Part shown: positions 47,901-58,989 of the stretch, one piece after another
Position numbering within the stretch: position 1 is the first letter of the stretch
Layout of the letters: every line of letters begins with the position of its first letter
DNA from: Edaphochlamys debaryana
Taxonomy: Eukaryota; Chlorophyta; Chlorophyceae; Chlamydomonadales
DNA length: 64,000 nt
Direction: 5' to 3'
NCBI GenBank assembly: GCA_016858145.1
Contig: JAEHOE010000010.1
Coordinates: forward strand, 248,001-312,000
Translations under genes and position numbers: made by a program
The notes under the pieces: generated by a model
Databases searched by the model: none
Seen by the model: only the letters and a program-made list of their open reading frames with translations
Told to the model about the DNA's origin: nothing

Positions 47901-50900
47901 GGCCCCAGCAGGGTGGTGGCAGTGGTGGTGGTGGTGCTTTTGGTTCACAGGTTGCGGTTCTCCAAGCCTGGCGTGGCGGCTGCCAGCCCCAGCGGGCGGC
48001 GTAGTGGTGGTGCTTTGCGGGCTGCTTATCGGGGGCGGGCCTGGTCCTTTGGATAAGGTTAGGGGCGTTGGAGGCGGGCGGGCGGCTGCAGGGCGGCTGC
48101 CGGGCTACCGGAACCCGGCTGCGCTCGTCCGCTTCTGGAGCTCCTCAGGGGATGCAGCTTACGGACGTGGCTGCGGCCTGACCACTGGGGCCGTTGATTA
48201 GGGGATGAGGGATGCAGGGCGGTAACTTGATATGAATTGGGACTCGAGCGCTTGTGTGCTTCATCTGCCGATCAATGGGCTTTTGTGTGCGCCCTTCACC
48301 GCAGGGACCTGACCGAGGCCCGGGCCAAGGCCGTGGGCGAGGCGGAGGCGCGCGCGCGGGAGGAGCGCGAGCGGCTGGCGGCGGCCGCCAAGGAGGAGCG
48401 GGACAAGGCGGCGGCGGCGCACGCGGCGGCGCTGGCGGAGGCTGCCAAGGCCAAACAGAAGGAGCTGGACTCAGCGGCCAAGGTGGGGGGTGAGGGTGCT
48501 TGGGGCCTGGGGCGGCTGGGGCTTGGGGGTTTGCGCGGTCAAGTCAGGTTGGGGCTAGATTGACGGAGGAGTGGTGTGAGGGCAGGGTGCGGTGAAGTCG
48601 GTAAAGTCATAGGGGTTCCCAAGGGTTGGGTCCAGTGCGGGGGCTGGGGCTGGGCGTTGGCGGCATACAAGCGTGGCGTCCAGTTCCAACAGTTCCAACA
48701 GTTCCAACAGTTCCAACCCCTCCCTCAATCCGAACCGCCCACCCGCACCCCTACCCCCCATCAACACCAATGCCTTCACCCTGCCCACCCTGCCCATCCT
48801 CCTCCCCCACCCCCCTCAGGCCCGCGACGCTGCGCTCGCCTCCGCCACGCGGCAGGGCGATGCGGCCCTGGCGGCCGCCACCAAGGCCTTCGAGGAGCAG
48901 CTGGCGGCGGCCAAGGCGCAGGTGCGGGGGCGGGGGGCGGGGCAGGGCCGGCGGAGGTGCAGTAGGGTCGGGAGCCGGAGGTGGAGTAGGGGCGGGAGCT
49001 GGAGGTGACTGCTTCACGCCGTCTCCAGCAGCGGCAACGGGGCAGGGCCGTCCACACTCACCCGCCCTCACCCATACCCCCCTTTCAACCCTCACCCACC
49101 CTCACCCACCCTCACCCACCCTCACCCACCCTCACCCACCCTCACCAATCCTCGCACGTACCCCCACCCACCACCCGCCTCGGCCTCCGCCCCTGCAGCT
49201 CGACCGCAGCGAAAAGGGCTGCGCTGCGCTGGAGAAGCGCTACGCCGCCCTGGAGGAGGAGAAGGCGGCGGCGCTGGCGCGGGCGGAGCAGATGACGCAG
49301 GCGCTGGCCAACAAGGCGGCGGAGATGGCGGACACGGTGTTCAGGCTCAAGCAGGTGGGGGCGGGAGGGTGGTGGGGGTTGGGGGTGATGTGGGTCGGGA
49401 GGGGGTGGGTGGGGGCGATGTGGGTCGGAGCGCAGGCCATGGCGATGTGGGTCGGGGCCCAGGCCGCGTCAGGGGACAGGTGGGGACAGGTGGGGACGGG
49501 GGGTAGCGGCCGGCGGTGGCCCCGGTGGCGGGGTTTGTGTTGCGATGTGGGTTGGCGATCTGGGTCGGGACGGGTGCACCCCACGGCTGCGCGCCCACCC
49601 CGGATTTGCCTCTCAAGTGGATCACACATCGCCCTTCCCTCTCGCTCTCCCACCCCGACCCCCAACCCACCCTTCCCAAGGACGCCGCCGCTGACAAGGA
49701 GGCCATGCTCCGCTCCTACACGGCCGATAAGGAGGCGCTGGTGGCGGAGTCGCAGCAGCTGGCGTCGCAGCTGCGGCAGCAGGTGCGGGCCCGTCGCAGC
49801 TGGGCCCCTGGGCCTGGGCCTGGGCCTGCCATGACTCATGCGCACGAACCCCGGCCCTGGACCCCAGATGGCCGATGAAAAGAAACCCGTCATTCAACTT
49901 CCCCCTAGTTACCCCCCTTGATCTGCTACTGTGCCCCTGTCCACCCCGCCCCCTCCCCCGTTACCGTGACCTGCTACCCCCCTCCCCTCCGACCCAGATG
50001 GCGGACGCCGCCGCCGACGCCTCCGAGCGCTATGCCGCGCTGGAGTCGGCGTTCACGGAGCTGCGCACGCGCTGGGAGAACCGGGAGCCGCGGGACGAGG
50101 ACGTGCGGAGAATCCAGGTGCGTGGGGGCGGGGGTGGGGGCGACGGGATGGGGTGGTAACTCGGGGGCCAGCACTTGGAAGCGCACCCTGTTGGCGTGCT
50201 GCCTCTCGCTCCCAGCTGCCATGTTGCCCAGCACTTGGCTTTGTGTGCGTCATGCTTGCTTGCGTCCGTCACACCGCCCTCCCACCCCTCCCCTCCCTTC
50301 CCTCCATCCCCCCAGGAGCTGGAGGGCGTGGTGCGGCAGCTGGAGGAGCTGGTCCGCACCTCGGAGGAGCGCATGGCGCAGCTGCGCGCCGAGCTGCTGC
50401 TGCGCGAGGACAACTACAACAAGCACTTCAAGAACGGGGGCGCGGGGGAGAAGGTGCTCAACGTGGACATGGCCATGCACGCGCAGGTGCGTGTTTCACG
50501 CGTGTTCGGGATGCATAGGATGAGCGCGTGATATGTGTTGGGGGCGTAGTGGGGGCCAATGCAACGTGGGGTTGCGAAAGGGGGGTTGCAGGGGCGTGGG
50601 AGATGGGCGGAGGCGTGCCGCGGGATGAGTGAGGAAGGGGGTCAGGAGGTGGCTTTGTGGGCAGCAGGGACGAGTCTGCTTAGCCTCGCAGCGCTCTTTT
50701 ATCAGTCCGGGCCTCACCCCAGTCCGAGCCTCACGACATGCTCCCCCATCTGCCCCTTGAACGCTCCCCAACCCCACCCCGCCCGCTCCCCCCTCAGGCC
50801 GGCGTGGTGGATTGGATGCTTGGGAAGAAGGACAAGGCGCCCGCGGCGGGGACGGGGGGCAAGGGCGCGCCGGGCGGGGTCATGGGTCGGGACAGCGGGC

Positions 50901-50908
50901 GGAAGTAA
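41930..50908 (+). CDS. FAM184-family long coiled-coil protein
   Basis: Twenty-five exons, all in phase: 41930-41974, 42040-42075, 42144-42320, 42428-42493, 42610-42705, 43065-43118, 43274-43519, 43749-43942, 44130-44217, 44585-44737, 44996-45151, 45371-45546, 45790-46009, 46341-46400, 46568-46672, 46861-46959, 47335-47499, 47693-47889, 48305-48482, 48820-48921, 49199-49354, 49681-49782, 49998-50117, 50316-50486, 50798-50908 (1090 residues). The N-terminus (LRMSKKIAQLTKVIYHLNNK, then EQYETEIEQILKDTADKI) closely matches human FAM184A (LKMSKKIAQLTKVIYALNTK). The C-terminal YAALESAFTELRTRWENREP and LREDNYNKHF match the end of the FAM184A coiled coil. Between them lies an uninterrupted Ala/Glu/Lys-rich coiled coil. 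FAM184 function is little known; a ciliary or centrosomal role is inference. The intron after 46400 begins GCAAGT (GC-AG). TGTAA occurs at 50934-50938 and 51419-51423. Confidence 0.9.
48681..48716. repeat. Four perfect CAGTTCCAA units in a FAM184 intron
   Basis: A 9-base unit repeated four times in the intron between 48482 and 48820. Confidence 0.95.
49091..49146. repeat. CTCACCCACC tandem repeat in a FAM184 intron
   Basis: Five perfect 10-base units plus a partial sixth, in the pyrimidine-rich half of the intron that ends at 49198. It may double as polypyrimidine tract. Confidence 0.95.
49384..49460. repeat. GATGTGGGTCGG interspersed repeat in a FAM184 intron
   Basis: The 12-mer GATGTGGGTCGG occurs at least three times within about 70 bases (about 49387, 49417, 49444), with a related GATCTGGGTCGG near 49557. 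Intronic; no function seen. Confidence 0.8.
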
Positions 50909-52175
50909 GGGCCTGGCGTGACGGGTGCGTGTTTGTAAGGTATGGGGGTGGATCGGCGTGCGTGTGTTTTGGGAGATTGCGTGCTCCCCATCAAAGGAAA
51001 CGTGCGGGCGGGCGCAGGGCGGGCGAAGGCTGACCTGAACAAGCGTGAGGGTCTGGCTGCACATAAACTGCCTACTGCCTGCAGGCAGATATCCTCATTC
51101 GTCAATTCCGCTCGAGCGTGCGCGTGACAGGAATTGCCATTGCTGGGCCTGGAGTTCTGCATCCTGACTGTACTGTGGGACGTCCAACCTTTGTTAATAC
51201 CAGTGAGCAACGTGTGTGGGAGGGTGAAGGGTTGGGTTGCGAGGTGCTAGGACCTGGAGGACTGCTGACTAGGACCGGTGGTTGGTCAAGCGGGGGCCTG
51301 ACCAGACGTGAGCATATGCGTAGGGTGGGGTCAGGGCGGCACGGTCTGCGCAGGCCGTGCGCCGGTGAGGCGGCGGGGTGTCAGATGGAGGAGCGGTATG
51401 GATTGCAAGGTCCCCGCTGTAAGCAAAGGTACAGCTCTGGCAGCACGGGTAGTGGGAAAGGGGAAGGGGGGGAATTGGGTGCGAACCGGAAGGACGGGGG
51501 TAGCAGACAATTCAAACCCGGGCCCTTCAGACCTGTGCCCGCCCTTTCGGACCGGCGTGCCCGGATCGGCCCACGCATGGCGCCCATTCCGGCGCCCCGC
51601 GGCCCTGACGCGCTACCTACTCACCCAGCACAGCGCCGGCTCACAGCAGTAGCTAAGAGGGCCAAGCGGGCGAGTGGCGTGCGACATCTAGGGCCGTAGT
51701 GGCGCATCGACAGCCAGGACAGCATTTCGCAACGACACTAGACCCCCGCCCGCGCGCCGAGCTCTTTCGCTGCGCGCCTGGCGCCCGGCGTAACCGCAGC
51801 TGCGGCTACTGCTGAAGGCGCCTGCCACTTCAAGGCCCTGCGGAGGTGAGCGAGGACAGTGGGCGTGCCAGGTCGGCGTGAGGCTCCGCGGGAGCGGGCG
51901 CAGAAGTGGCGGGAGCGAGCACCGAGTGCTTCACCGCGCAGGCTTGCGACGTCAATGGCTACTGTAGTGGCTCGCACTCACACCGCTCCGTTTGCTGCTG
52001 CCGCTGCCGTCCCTCCAGGCGCAACAGCGCTGCCCAGCGCTGCCCAGCGCTGCCCTGTCTGGGCGTAGCCACCGACTCCGCCGCGACCTCACCTCACGCC
52101 CCAGGCTTCCTCCTCGCGCCCTTCTGTGCTTCAGAGCACGTCACTCGGAGTCTCGACCTCCCTCCAGAGTGGAGC
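50909..52175. other. Intergenic region upstream of the PLATZ gene
   Basis: About 1.27 kb on the 3' side of FAM184 and the 5' side of the PLATZ gene, both on the + strand. Candidate poly(A) signals are listed with FAM184. The open frame 51118-51699 has no coding signature. A short CGCTGCCCAG repeat is at about 52029-52047. No RNA gene seen. Confidence 0.5.
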
Positions 52176-55100
52176 ATGTCGCTGGACGCGCCCTTCCAGC
52201 GCGGGCGCTCCGGCAGCGCCGGCCGCGGCACCCGGGCCGCCTCGCCCACCCCCTACGGCGCGCACCGCGCGTGGGCGGCCCCCGCCCCCGAGTGGGCTCT
52301 CACCCCGGAGCGACTGCGGCAGGTCATCGCGGCAGCGGGTGGGTGGGGGGTGCTGGGAGGGCGGGAGGGGCGAAGGGGGGATGTGGAGGGGGCGGGTGCC
52401 GGGGCGGGCAGGTGCGGGAGGCTTGCGGGCTGGGTGGGTTGTTCAACACAGCTCCGTCCATACGGGTACCCGTTCGTGCTCAGCGTGTGCTGCCACACTG
52501 GCACGCGCCGTGGCCTGCCCCCCTCTGGTGACTGCCATCCCCGCACCCCCTTTCCCCCCCCCCCCAGGCCGTCTCTTCACGCCCTGCCCCGCCTGCTTCT
52601 CCACGCACCGGGGGTCCAGGGACAGCCACGTGTCAATCCTGGACATAGACGACCTGGACGTGAGGAGGGGTGCCGGGGGAAAGGGAGGGGAGATGGGGAG
52701 CAGGGGGAGATTAGGGGCAACGGTGTTTCCGCCCAGGCACTCCATCAGCCCCTGCCGTCTGCCCCTCTTCATCCTCCTCTCCCCTCCTCTTTCCCCGGGG
52801 AAGCGAGAGTGAGATGCAGCGCATGCCTTGCCCCATCCCTACCTCCCTCTCTCCCTTCCCCTCTCCCCCCTCCTCCCCCTCCGGCCCCAGGGCCGCGCAT
52901 ACTGCCACTTCTGCCGCCCCGACGCCGCCTCTGAGGCGGCCCAGGGACTGCGGCTGGTGCAGATCCGCCGCAACACCTACCACGACGGTGCGGGGGGGGG
53001 GGCTTCCCAGGGAGCGGGAAGGGGCGAAGAGGGGGCGCCGAGGAGGATGAACGCCTGCCACGACGGTGGGGGGTGATAGTTAAAGCCCGCTGCCGTTGAA
53101 GCCCAGATGCTGATCCGGGGCCCCGTGCGTACACACCCGCAGTGATGCGCATCCACGACATCTCCCGGCTGTACGACGTGACGAGCATCCAGCAGTACAC
53201 CATCAACAACGGCAAGGTGATCTTCCTCAAGCCCCGCCCGCAGGCGCCCAAGTGAGGGTCCGGGGGGTCACTCGGGGGAGGGGGGGGTGCACCTGGAGGC
53301 CGTACCTCGGGCTGCTGGGGCATGGCATGTGAGGCGGCAGCAGGGGGGGCTGAGGGCCGCTCCAACGTGGTTACAGTGGTTACAGAGGCTCGGCACCTGC
53401 ACCTGCACCAGTCGCTGTGGCCCCCCTCCCTCCTTTTTGCTCACAGCCACCCCATCCACGCCCTTCCCCTCCACCTCTCCCCTTCCCCTCCGCCTCTCCT
53501 GTTCCCCTCCACCTCCCTCCCCCCCCACCCCCAGGCCCAGCGCCGCCGGCTCCTGCCTGCACTGCCACCGCGGCCTCATGGACGCAGCCTGCGCCTACTG
53601 CTCCATGACGTGCAAGCTCAACACAGAGGACGGAAGGTGGGGGGGCGGGAGGGGTGGGGTGGGGCTGGGCGGGGAGTCGGCCACGGCCCTACGGGATTGT
53701 GAGCACTTGTCTCTGTCAGCTGCCACACGGGCAGGGCATTCACGAGGCAGCCCGGGTCCCGCACTGCACCTGCCTGCCCTGCCCTGCCCTGCGCTGCCCT
53801 GCCCTCCTCCCACCCTGCCCCGCACCGCCCCCCCGCAGGCCCCCCATGAGCAGCGCTGAGGCCCAGGTGCTGGGCGGCGGGGACAAGAAGCGAGTCAAGA
53901 TACCCCGCAAGGTGCGTGGGAACGAACTGAAGCGCCCATGAACTACTGAAAATGGCTGGGGCCCACCCAGCGGCACCGGGTGCCGGTTGATGGCGCTTTG
54001 CACCATGCAGCTAGGAGGCGCAGTGAGGTGTAGATGCCGAAGCGTTATTGGCACATGATGCACATGGTGATGATGCTTGCACATTGATATTAAAAGGCGC
54101 AGTGTACGTGACTGTCGATGCCGAAGCGTCATTGGCACACTTCTTACGTCCGACTGACCAGCCCGTTTCCGGTACCCCCGCTGTGTGGCATACGTACAGC
54201 TCGCCAACGGCGGCGGCGGCCCGGCGGGCTCCGAGGCGAGCGACGGCGGCGAGAGCTGCAACGGGGACGAGGCGTACGGCGGCGGCGGCGGCGGTACGAG
54301 TGTACGGCAGGCGTCGCCGGTGAGCACCGGCGGCGGCGGCGGCCGGGCGGCGAGGTTGAGGCGTTACAGTGGCGGCAGCGCGGCGGGGGCGGGAGCTGGA
54401 TCTGGATCTGAGCTGGCGTGGGCGGGGCTGGTGGAAGCTGCGGAGGAGGAGAGCGACGCTTCACCGCCACCCAAGGCGGCGGCGCTGGAGAGAACGTCGG
54501 CGCCCGGACGGTTCCGCTCTGGCGCCGTCGCCGGGACGGGTGCGGCGGCGGCGGCTGGTGGTGGCGGCAGGGTGTTCGGCAGCAGCCCGCCAGAGCCCAG
54601 CGTCGAGGTTTCTGGGCGCCTGCCGCCGTCAGGCCGCCCGCCCCGCCCGCCGCCGCTGCCTGCGCCGTCGGCGCTGATGCCGTCGCTGTTCCGGCCGGCG
54701 GCGCCGGTGGCGGCGGCGCCGGCCGGGCCCCTGGCGGCGGCGGCGGCGGCGGCCCCGGCGGCAGCGCTGGCGCCCCTGGTGGCGGCGGCTGAGCGTGCCT
54801 GCGCTGAATCAGACACCTCACGCTCCGAGGCTGGCGTCAGCGGCAGCGGCGGCGGCGGCAGCGGCGGTGGCGGAACCGCAGCTAGCGGCGCTGCGGCGGG
54901 GCTGGCGCAGAACGCCGTCGCCGCCGCGCCGCGCGACTTGGGCGGCTACATGCTGGCCATGGTACGACAGAAGTACGGCGGCATCGCCGGCATGGGCGCT
55001 GCGGCGGTGGGTGCCACTCCGCCGCCGTCAGCTTTCGCTGCCGCCGCCACAGACCCTCTGGCGGCGCCGCCGACGGAGCCGCCTGTGCCGACGCTGGCGG

Positions 55101-55900
55101 TGCCGACGGTCGCCGCCAGGCGGTCACGATCTCTCTCAGCGGCGCCGCCAGCGGCGGCTATCCCGCCGGTGGCGCTGGGTGGCGGCGGCGGCGGCGGCGG
55201 CGGCGCTGCCGCCGTCACCAGGTCTTTTGGCGCGCCGCCGGGCCCCGCCGGGCCTGGCGGCGGCGGCTGCCGCGTCCGCATTCCTGGGGCAGGCGCCGCC
55301 GTCGGCGTGTGCGGCAAGCGCCGCTCCGCCAGCGTCGACCTGGGCGACGCCTTTGGCGCCGCCGTCGACGGCAGCGACGCCGGCGGCGGCCTGCCAGAGG
55401 TGACGTCTCCGCTGCGCCCCTTCGGTGGAAGCGGCCCCCGCAGCCGCCGCCTGCCCAACCGCTGGGGCGGCAGCAGCGGCGGCGGCAGCGTCAGCGGGGG
55501 CGGGGGTGGTTACGGCGGTGGCGGCGCCGCCGCCGACGCCCTGGCCGAGCAGATGGCCTTACTAAGCCCCACGCGCATGCAGCGCCGGCGCTCGATGGCC
55601 GACGCCGACGTCGGCGGCGCCGCCGCGGCCGCCGCCGCCGCCGCCCTGCTCAGCGGCTTCCCGCGTGCCAGCGGCGCCGTCATGGCAGCGATCGCCGCTG
55701 ACGTCGGCAGCCCCGACAGCACCGGCGGCGGCAGCGGGGGCAGCGGCGGCTGTGCTGAGTTCTACGGGCACCTGGGCGGCATGGCCGGCGCAACGGTCAA
55801 CGGTAGCGGCGGCTCGGGCGAGTGCGGCTCGGCGGGCGGCTCGGGGCAGCGCAGGGTGAAGCCACGCAAGGGCCGGCCCCAGCAGGCGCCCATGCAGTGA
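52176..55900 (+). CDS. PLATZ-domain zinc-binding transcription factor with long Ala/Gly-rich C-terminal tail
   Basis: Seven exons close in phase: 52176-52338, 52568-52659, 52891-52987, 53143-53251, 53535-53636, 53839-53911, 54200-55900 (778 residues). The PLATZ domain covers about residues 55-200: LFTPCPACFSTHRGSRDSHV, SILDIDDLDGRAYCHFC, LRLVQIRRNTYHD, VMRIHDISRLYDVTSIQQYT, INNGKVIFLKPRPQ, SCLHCHRGLMDAACAYCS. All family Cys/His zinc ligands appear present. PLATZ proteins are plant/algal-specific DNA-binding factors that usually repress through A/T-rich sites and also modulate RNA polymerase III. Plant members are about 200-260 residues. Here a single last exon adds 566 residues, almost entirely Ala, Gly, Pro and Ser with a few Arg/Ser islands (for example RRSRSLSA, RMQRRRSMAD). 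Start ATG 52176 is the first in the exon; the N-terminal 45 residues are disordered. Confidence 0.93.
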
Positions 55901-57204
55901 GGGCCGAGGGGGGACGTGGGCGGGAGTATCTGCCCATAATCGCTACCCGGGCTTAGCTGAGCTAAGCCAGAGCTAGGGTAATGATAGGTACAGGAGGCGG
56001 GCATCAAGCGATAGCGCAGGTCCTAGTGTGGACCCCCATGCGTGCGCAGGAGTGAGAGTCCAACGTGTACATGGGACCGGTGGCGGGTGGGGTGGAGGTG
56101 AGGGTTGTGCATGGCTGGCCAGGCAAGAGGCCGTAGGTGGCGACAGAAGCAGGCAGGAGACCGCAGGAGGAGCAGGCAGGAGACAACAGGATATCGCAGG
56201 AGACCTCAGCGCGGTTGGATCCAGAACACGTGCTGTGCGATTTGCCAGGACCGCCTAGCGCTAGGGCCAGATGGGGCATAAGAAGGCAGGGACTCGGGCT
56301 GTGCCCGCTTCAAAGTTTTGCTGGGCGAGTGGGGTCGTGGGGCGGTGTTGAGGTGCCCGATGCAGGCAGCAGGAGAAGGCATGGGAAGTCATCCAGAGGA
56401 GGAGACTGATGGCATGGTGAGAGGGGCTGTTACGATATGTGGCGGTGATGTTGGTAATGTGTTACATTCCTTTGCCATGCTCGCCGCATGTCCAGTTAGT
56501 CCCTGTGAGTCCAGTAGCGAGTTTCCGCACGGCCGGTGTCGCTTGGACTTGCGAGGCCTTTGGAGTGGTCTGCCGGCGGAGCACTCAGTTGGGGGAGGCT
56601 ACGTCCATACATGAATGAAGTCGAGCGCAGCTATAGTTGGGGGCGCAAACCCCCACGAGATCAGGTTGACTGCAATCGACCAGCGCAACGGCGCATCCCT
56701 CACAGTCAATGGCCTCATGGGAGTGCCAATGCCCTTGCATGCCCCTTGGTACAGAGCTCGAGAGCCTTTCAGTTCACCGCCAACCCGGACGGAAGCCCCA
56801 TGTCTTCGGTTGTTCCCCGCTATCCTTCACCCAATGCTACTCTCTAGCCGCTGCTTGCCTAGCGCAGAAGCCAGGCCGTCATTGTTGCAGAGTAAATGAC
56901 ACCTGCGCACCTTTAGCAATCTAATGTCAGTCCGTTCCTAATGCGGTGCGGCCTGCCCCTGTGTCTAACGCAGGCCCTTGTGCCCGTTCCCAATGCCTCC
57001 ATTTTAAAACCTCATGCACATGCCTTCGCACAAGGCTAAATAGCCTTTCAGTCCACCGCCAGCCGAGAGTTCCTTAGTGGCTATGTCCTCCACAAGTGGC
57101 TGCAGCCTATGCTACAGTACCCTATGTATCCCCTCCCCCAGCCCCGCCCTCTTCTCCAGCCGCCCCTAGGCCCTCGGCGCCTCAGCGCCATGACGCCGCC
57201 CCGC
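55901..57204. other. Convergent intergenic region
   Basis: About 1.3 kb between the PLATZ gene and the broken ankyrin-like gene, which converge. More AT-rich around 56440-57080. No credible coding frame, tRNA or repeat array. A segment near 56757-56830 resembles one near 57045-57075 in sharing TTTCAGTYCACCGCCA, a possible local duplication. Confidence 0.5.
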
Positions 57205-58960
57205 TCACGCGTGGCCGTACCGCCGCGGGCGATACTGCCTCCACCTCTGCTCAGCCCAGGCCAGGACCTCCGCCTGGTCGGGGCTATCCCGCCAGTGCGC
57301 CGCCTCCGCCTTGACGGCCGCCCAAGACCCCGCCTTGCAGCCCTCCGCCAGCAGCCACTCCAAAACCCACAGCGGCGCACCGGCCTTGACCGCCGCTGCG
57401 AAGTGGCAGCGCTCGGGCCGGCGGCTGTTGAAGGTGCCGTAGGAGCCGAAGCCCAGCCCGCACGCGCCCAGGACCGGCAGCATGTATGCGCCACTGGCGG
57501 GCTTGGATGGCCGCCGTGAATGAAGGGCGCTCCGTTGACCTGCGTGCACATGGGTGCGGGGATAAGGGCGGGATGGGGGCCAGGGTGACGGCGGTGACAG
57601 TGGCGCGGCGGAGACGCAGAATTGAAGGCAAGAGCAAGCGGTGGTGCAAGGGCAGGGCTCAGGGAGGCCCTGAACTCTTCTAGCGCCAAGGCGGCGCAGC
57701 CCCACCCACCACGCAACTTAGGACAGGTCATGTGCAGTACAGCATGCCGCAAAACATGCAACGCGCGTGCTGGACCCAGACCCTGCTTGCATGCCCGGCA
57801 GCGTGCGGCAAACACGCGCCGCAGCCCGTCCACGCAGCGGCGGCCGTGCAGCAGGCGGCCCTGAAGCAAGCAACGCGCATCCTCCTTCCCACCCGCCCTC
57901 CCCTCACCGGCTTGGGGCAGTCCAGCTCCGCCAGCGCCTCCACCGCTGCCTCGCAACCCGACTCCACAGCCGCCGTCCAGGCCTCCTCGAGCACAGCGCA
58001 GCCGCGCTGCGCCAGCCATCGCATCGCATCGACGGAGCCGGACCGGGCCACCAAGAGGAAGGCGGTGGTGATGTCACCCCTCGGAACAAAGCGCCGCACT
58101 TTCCGCGCACTCTCCGCTTTGACCTTGGCTGCGTCCGCCTCAAGACAGGCGGCGAAGCCGTCGAGCGACTCGGCGGCCCACTGCAGGACCGCCAGGCGGC
58201 CACCGGCGGCAGCGCCCTTGACCACCTCCTTCGGTCTCAGCTCGCGCCCGGCCCGCCTGAGCGCCCGCAGCACCTCGAGGTGCCCCGCCTCGGCCGCGGA
58301 CCGCACAGCGGCCCGGAACTCCCGAGCCGCGCCCGTCCCCACACCCGCCCCGAGCAGCCACCGCACGCCCCCGGCCTTGCCCCTGACCATGTATAGCTGT
58401 GTGGAGCGCCTTGGCCGTGGGCCGATGGCCCCTGGCCGTCATCCACGCAAACCGCTCCGCCACATGTGGCTCGGGCACGGCGTCCGCGACGCGCGCGGAC
58501 AGGTCCCCGAGGCGGCTGGAGGCGCGGAGGAGGTCGATGCCCTGGGCAAACAGCCACTCGGCCTTGGCGGCCCAGTCGGGCGTGGGGCTGCAAAGCGCGC
58601 GCGCCAGGCCCTCGTCCGCCGTGCCCTCGGCGTAGCGGGAGCGCCGGGCCCAGGCCCGCGCGCCGCCGTGCGGCGTGGACAGGCGCTGGACGGTGGCTAG
58701 GTCGCAGCCCTCCAGCGCGCCCAGGCAGACGCTGAAGCCCACGGCCCCCGCCGCTGCCGCTGCCGCCGCGCCTGCGGGCCCCGCCAACGATTGCTCCGCC
58801 CCCGCCACCACCGCCGCCATGGCTGCAGTCGCCCGTAGCAGCCAGTCCATCAGCTTGACGTGGCCGCCGCTGGCGGCCGCCGCGGGGTCAGGGGTGGTGG
58901 CGGTGCCACTGGAGGCGGCGGTACGGAGGGCTCCGGAGGAAACGGCGGCGGTGGCGGCGG
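57205..58960 (-). pseudogene. 5'-truncated, frameshifted paralogue of the F-box/ankyrin gene
   Basis: Homology to the gene at 25749-27768 runs from about 58960 to 57908 and, after an intron at the identical position (donor GTGAGG at 57902-57907, acceptor before 57539), from 57539 to 57205. Matching pairs include PDWAAKAEWLFAQG against PDWADKASWLLAQG, VDAMRWLAQRGCAVLEEAW against the equivalent MRWLAARGY block, and CPKP against CPMP before the intron. The N-terminal region of about 230 residues, including the F-box, is missing. Three single-base frame changes interrupt the match: near 58393, 57516 and 57487. The two at ATACATG sequences look alike. Either it is a decaying pseudogene or the assembly carries small indels; I favour a pseudogene because the 5' part is absent as well. 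Confidence 0.65.
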
Positions 58961-58989
58961 CGGGGGAGGTGGCGGCGGCGGAGGCGGGT

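Noticed and set aside
51118..51699. A 193-codon + strand open frame between FAM184 and PLATZ
   Set aside because: No conserved motif or splice context; composition like flanking intergenic DNA.
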